Under the pieces are notes generated by a model. That model saw only the letters and a list, made by a program, of their open reading frames with translations. It was not told where the DNA came from and searched no databases. A DNA stretch of 64,000 nucleotides from an uncultured Oscillospiraceae bacterium (GTDB lineage Bacteria > Bacillota > Clostridia > Oscillospirales > Acutalibacteraceae), in assembly GCA_900544715.1 (NCBI GenBank), contig UQWL01000003.1:139236-203235 (forward strand), in the 5' to 3' direction. The position numbers and the translations under genes were made by a program. Of the stretch, positions 62,103-64,000 are shown in pieces. How positions within the stretch are numbered: the stretch's first letter is position 1; each line of letters opens with the position of its first letter.

Positions 62103-62220
62103 GTTACGAAGCGAATAACAAAACAAAGATTACCATAACCACATGAAAGAAAAAAATTCACCCTGCCCACATGAGCAGAGCCTACCGGCTATTTTTTCTG
62201 CTTGACTCTGGAATTGTAAA

Positions 62221-62258
62221 AAGAGAAGCAGATTGCCTTTTGACAATCTGCTTCTCTT
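62221..62258 (-). terminator. Terminator of disrupted tRNA-Arg(ACG)
   Basis: Perfect 15-bp stem AAGAGAAGCAGATTG/CAATCTGCTTCTCTT (62221-62235 with 62244-62258), with a T-run on the minus strand, directly behind the tRNA 3' end. Confidence 0.9.
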
Positions 62259-62302
62259 GGCGCGCTGGAAGGGACTCGAACCCCCGACCTTTTGGTTCGT
62301 AG
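62258..62302 (-). other. 3' fragment of tRNA-Arg(ACG), putative attachment site
   Basis: On the minus strand the sequence runs from the anticodon loop CTACGAA (anticodon ACG) through the anticodon stem CCAAA, variable loop, T-arm GGGGG-TTCGAGT-CCCTT, acceptor CCAGCGC, discriminator G and CCA. Upstream (62303 on) the expected 5' half is absent: the bases do not pair with CCAAA. The 3' 45 nt followed by the native terminator is the usual trace of a mobile element inserted in a tRNA gene, with the element on the right-hand side. Confidence 0.8.
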
Positions 62303-62350
62303 CTAGGTACTTCATGCAATATGTAACATCACCCCCTGGCTGTTTCTCAA

Positions 62351-62376
62351 CTATATTTGTGCATACAATACAAATA
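62351..62376 (+). repeat. 26-bp repeat, copy 2
   Basis: CTATATTTGTGCA, five variable bases, TACAAATA; equal to the copy at 61589-61614 except for the central five bases. Confidence 0.7.
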
Positions 62377-62477
62377 CATATGCTGTTATCTGCATCTATT
62401 GCAGGTGGTTCCGCCTATGAAAATCAATGCATAGTAGCAGATTCCTTATGAAAACGCTCATGCTACTGCGACTACGA

Positions 62478-62514
62478 ACAGGCTCCCCATTTTAAATGGG
62501 GGAGCCTGTTTTTG
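62478..62514 (+). terminator. Terminator just before 62541 gene
   Basis: Stem ACAGGCTCCCC/GGGGAGCCTGT with loop ATTTTAAATG and a T-run. It sits only about 15 bases before the AGGAGG of the next gene, so it either ends an upstream transcript or acts as an attenuator. Confidence 0.8.
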
Positions 62515-62540
62515 TTTAAAAAGATTAGGAGGATCATCAA

Positions 62541-63083
62541 ATGAAAAATTCCTATATGGTGCAGAAATACGAAGAAAACATTAAGGATAATCCACTTTTC
62601 CACAACACTTGGAAGCTGTTGAAAAATTTTCGTGATGTTGGATGGAGCTTGGAACTATCCGTGCAGCAGGTTCGCAGGAGCTTTGAAATCGAGTATAACT
62701 CTTCTATCGACGAATTTTTGGATTCGATATATTTGGCCGGCGCTGAATTAAACGGGACAGTCATTGAACATCATGCCAAGAGCATTGAGCGATCCAATAA
62801 AATGCTTAAATTGGTGGAATCATCTGTAGAACTGCTGCGGGAAAAGCATAAAAACGGCGAAACATATTACTGGGTCTTGTATTATATCTACCTGTCCCCA
62901 CAAGAGCCGATTAGTACGATGGACATTATTGAAACACTGCGTCCACATTTAAAATTTATCTCCTATCGTACATATTACCGTTTCAGGGATGAAGCGATTG
63001 AAGCCCTTAGCAATGTGCTGTGGGGATTTACGTCCAAGGATTGCAACAACATTCTGGAGCATTTTTTTCCGGAAGGGGATTAG
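62541..63083 (+). CDS. Phage/ICE-type protein of unknown function
   Basis: 180 residues, ATG at 62541 after AGGAGG. Helical throughout; N-terminal part (NTWKLLKNFRDVGWSLELSVQQVRRSFEIEY), and a C-terminal segment SYRTYYRFRDEAIEALSNVLWG that resembles the DNA-binding end of ArpU/RinA-like phage late-gene regulators. Less G+C-rich than the chromosome to the left. Probably belongs to the integrated element. Confidence 0.7.
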   Translation: MKNSYMVQKYEENIKDNPLFHNTWKLLKNFRDVGWSLELSVQQVRRSFEIEYNSSIDEFLDSIYLAGAELNGTVIEHHAKSIERSNKMLKLVESSVELLREKHKNGETYYWVLYYIYLSPQEPISTMDIIETLRPHLKFISYRTYYRFRDEAIEALSNVLWGFTSKDCNNILEHFFPEGD

Positions 63084-63101
63084 GGAGAAAAAGCCTAAAA
63101 A

Positions 63102-63149
63102 CGCCCTTGGAATCATCTGTATCTACAAGTGATCCCAAGGGCGATTTTT
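63102..63149. terminator. Bidirectional terminator
   Basis: 9-bp stem CGCCCTTGG/CCAAGGGCG (63102-63110 with 63135-63143) with A- and T-rich flanks, between convergent genes. Confidence 0.8.
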
Positions 63150-63804
63150 ATTTGATTATCCAACTATAATTCTGCCGTGCATCCACTATGTAGTCAATCC
63201 ATACCTCGTCGTTGACAATATGATAGAGCACTAAAGTCCATTTGGGTACATACAGCACTCGATAAGGCCGGGCTGTAATATTAGGATCATCTATAACAGG
63301 ATAACGTTCTGGCATTTTTCTCAGCGTGCGGATTTCGCTAATAAGAATGGAAGTCTGCCCCCGGTTGTGGCCGCCGCGCTGATCGATCAGCCCGGCAATG
63401 CCGCCCTCTCTGTATTGTTTCTGCCAGCGGAACAGCTTGCTTGTGGTGATCGCGTCCTCTGGAGGGTTTTCTCCGTTGAATTTTGCAACGTATTCGTTCG
63501 GCGAAAGCCTGGAATGCTGGTACTCCAGAACCACCAGTGCGCGGAAGTCGGCTTCGATGCGCTGCTTGCCAGTGTATTGTAAAATGTCCTCATGAGGTTG
63601 CTTTTCGCCGTGATAGCGGGCTTGCGCTGCTTTTGGTAGACTTTCCAATGCTATCTGTATTTGCTTCCCGCCACGGCCCTTTCCCTTGATCAATCGATAT
63701 CCCTTATCTAAATCTCCGAAATCACCTTTGTACGCTTTTTCGCGGATGGCTCTCTCAGTTAAACTATATCGTTTTGAAACCTCATCCACAAAGAGCCATT
63801 CCAC
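63148..63804 (-). CDS. Chimeric Mu-transposase DNA-binding / RelE-ParE-like protein
   Basis: 218 residues. Start GTG at 63802-63804, eight bases after GGAGGTGA. Residues 1-65 resemble the winged-helix Mu-type DNA-binding domain (VDEVSKRYSLTERAIREKAYKG, GKGRGGKQIQIALESLP), and residues 80-150 the following transposase HTH (SKLFRWQKQYREGGIAGLID, DQRGGHNRG). Residues 152-218 instead match the end of RelE/ParE toxins: IRTLRKMPERYPVIDDPNI, PYRVLYVPKW, LVLYHIVNDEVWIDYIVDAR. The DDE catalytic core is missing. It may be the product of a deletion joining a transposase gene to a toxin gene. Confidence 0.7.
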   Translation of the reverse strand: MEWLFVDEVSKRYSLTERAIREKAYKGDFGDLDKGYRLIKGKGRGGKQIQIALESLPKAAQARYHGEKQPHEDILQYTGKQRIEADFRALVVLEYQHSRLSPNEYVAKFNGENPPEDAITTSKLFRWQKQYREGGIAGLIDQRGGHNRGQTSILISEIRTLRKMPERYPVIDDPNITARPYRVLYVPKWTLVLYHIVNDEVWIDYIVDARQNYSWIIK

Positions 63805-63839
63805 AAAAATTCACCTCCATATTAGCGGTTAAAACAATA

Positions 63840-64000
63840 TTATTTTCCTGTCATAATCCAAGATTCCTTGACTTCAAATATGAGACTTATTAAGCGGATT
63901 ACTGCTTTAGATGGGGTATTTTTACCATGTTCAACCATTGAAAGATAAGCTTGCGAGATACAAATGAATTTGCTGAGAGGATAGGAATTACACAAGCCCA
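63840..64000 (-). CDS. XRE-family regulator, partial (5' end outside window)
   Basis: The last 53 codons are visible, ending MTGK and TAA at 63840-63842. QAYLSMVEHGKNTPSKAVIRL and ISLIFEVKESWIMTGK are the recognition-helix and C-terminal part of a Cro/C1-type HTH domain. It runs off the right edge. It lies 36 bases before the Mu/RelE chimera on the same strand and may control it. Confidence 0.75.
   Translation of the reverse strand, partial: GLCNSYPLSKFICISQAYLSMVEHGKNTPSKAVIRLISLIFEVKESWIMTGK

Overview
The window looks like chromosome from a G+C-rich, low-motility-signal-free member of the Clostridia, most likely a gut Oscillospirales/Ruminococcaceae-type bacterium. This is inferred from Firmicutes-style strong ribosome binding sites (AGGAGG/AAAGGAG), several TTG starts, a CIRCE-controlled hrcA-grpE-dnaK-dnaJ operon, secreted fucose-releasing enzymes and a complete L-fucose catabolic operon. 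No rRNA lies in the window, so the species cannot be named.

Layout. 1-5.3 kb: the end of a DUF4353-type lipoprotein, a secreted GH29 alpha-L-fucosidase and an exoA-thioesterase-HAD operon, all on the minus strand. 5.7-8.0 kb: two tandem paralogous lipoproteins, each with its own near-identical promoter and terminator. 8.2-13.95 kb: a tRNA-Arg(CCT) followed by a visibly A+T-richer island holding a five-gene plus-strand operon: a membrane-anchored helical protein, a zinc ribbon, a small helical protein, a Ycf46-like AAA+ ATPase and an orphan protein. I regard this as the best candidate for an undescribed system. 14-22 kb: minus-strand housekeeping genes (CorA, GDPD, acetyltransferases, Pit phosphate transporter with DUF47 partner, MutY, deoxyinosine glycosylase, AgcS symporter). 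22.5-27.7 kb: plus-strand genes of mixed function, including an overlapping DUF3783/Cys-rich/ATPase/GNAT run. 27.7-30.7 kb: a NatAB-type ABC exporter and a YozG-like regulator/membrane protein pair.

30.8-36.9 kb: an operon running GH30 glycosidase, FucA, FucU, FucK-like kinase, FucI. With the GH29 fucosidase at 1.9 kb it describes release and breakdown of L-fucose from host or dietary glycans. 37.3-43.4 kb: the heat-shock operon with a 23S rRNA methyltransferase-like gene behind dnaJ. 43.4-58.7 kb: YifB/ComM ATPase, phosphoglucomutase, a sigma factor, a zinc-ribbon protein, a radical SAM protein, a secreted lipase-like protein, a GH13 glucosidase, glmS and a CofE-like ligase. Two leaders in this part (45.09-45.18 kb and 55.21-55.36 kb) fold by eye into strand-consistent structured RNAs.

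58.8-64 kb: an XRE regulator, a broken GNAT gene, a VanY-type carboxypeptidase, tRNA-Gly(GCC), a 49-aa gene behind a strong promoter with operator-like repeats, and a 45-nt 3' fragment of a tRNA-Arg(ACG). That fragment is what integration of a mobile element into a tRNA gene leaves behind, and the genes to its right (phage-type protein, Mu-transposase/RelE chimera, partial XRE repressor) fit an integrated element that runs off the right edge.
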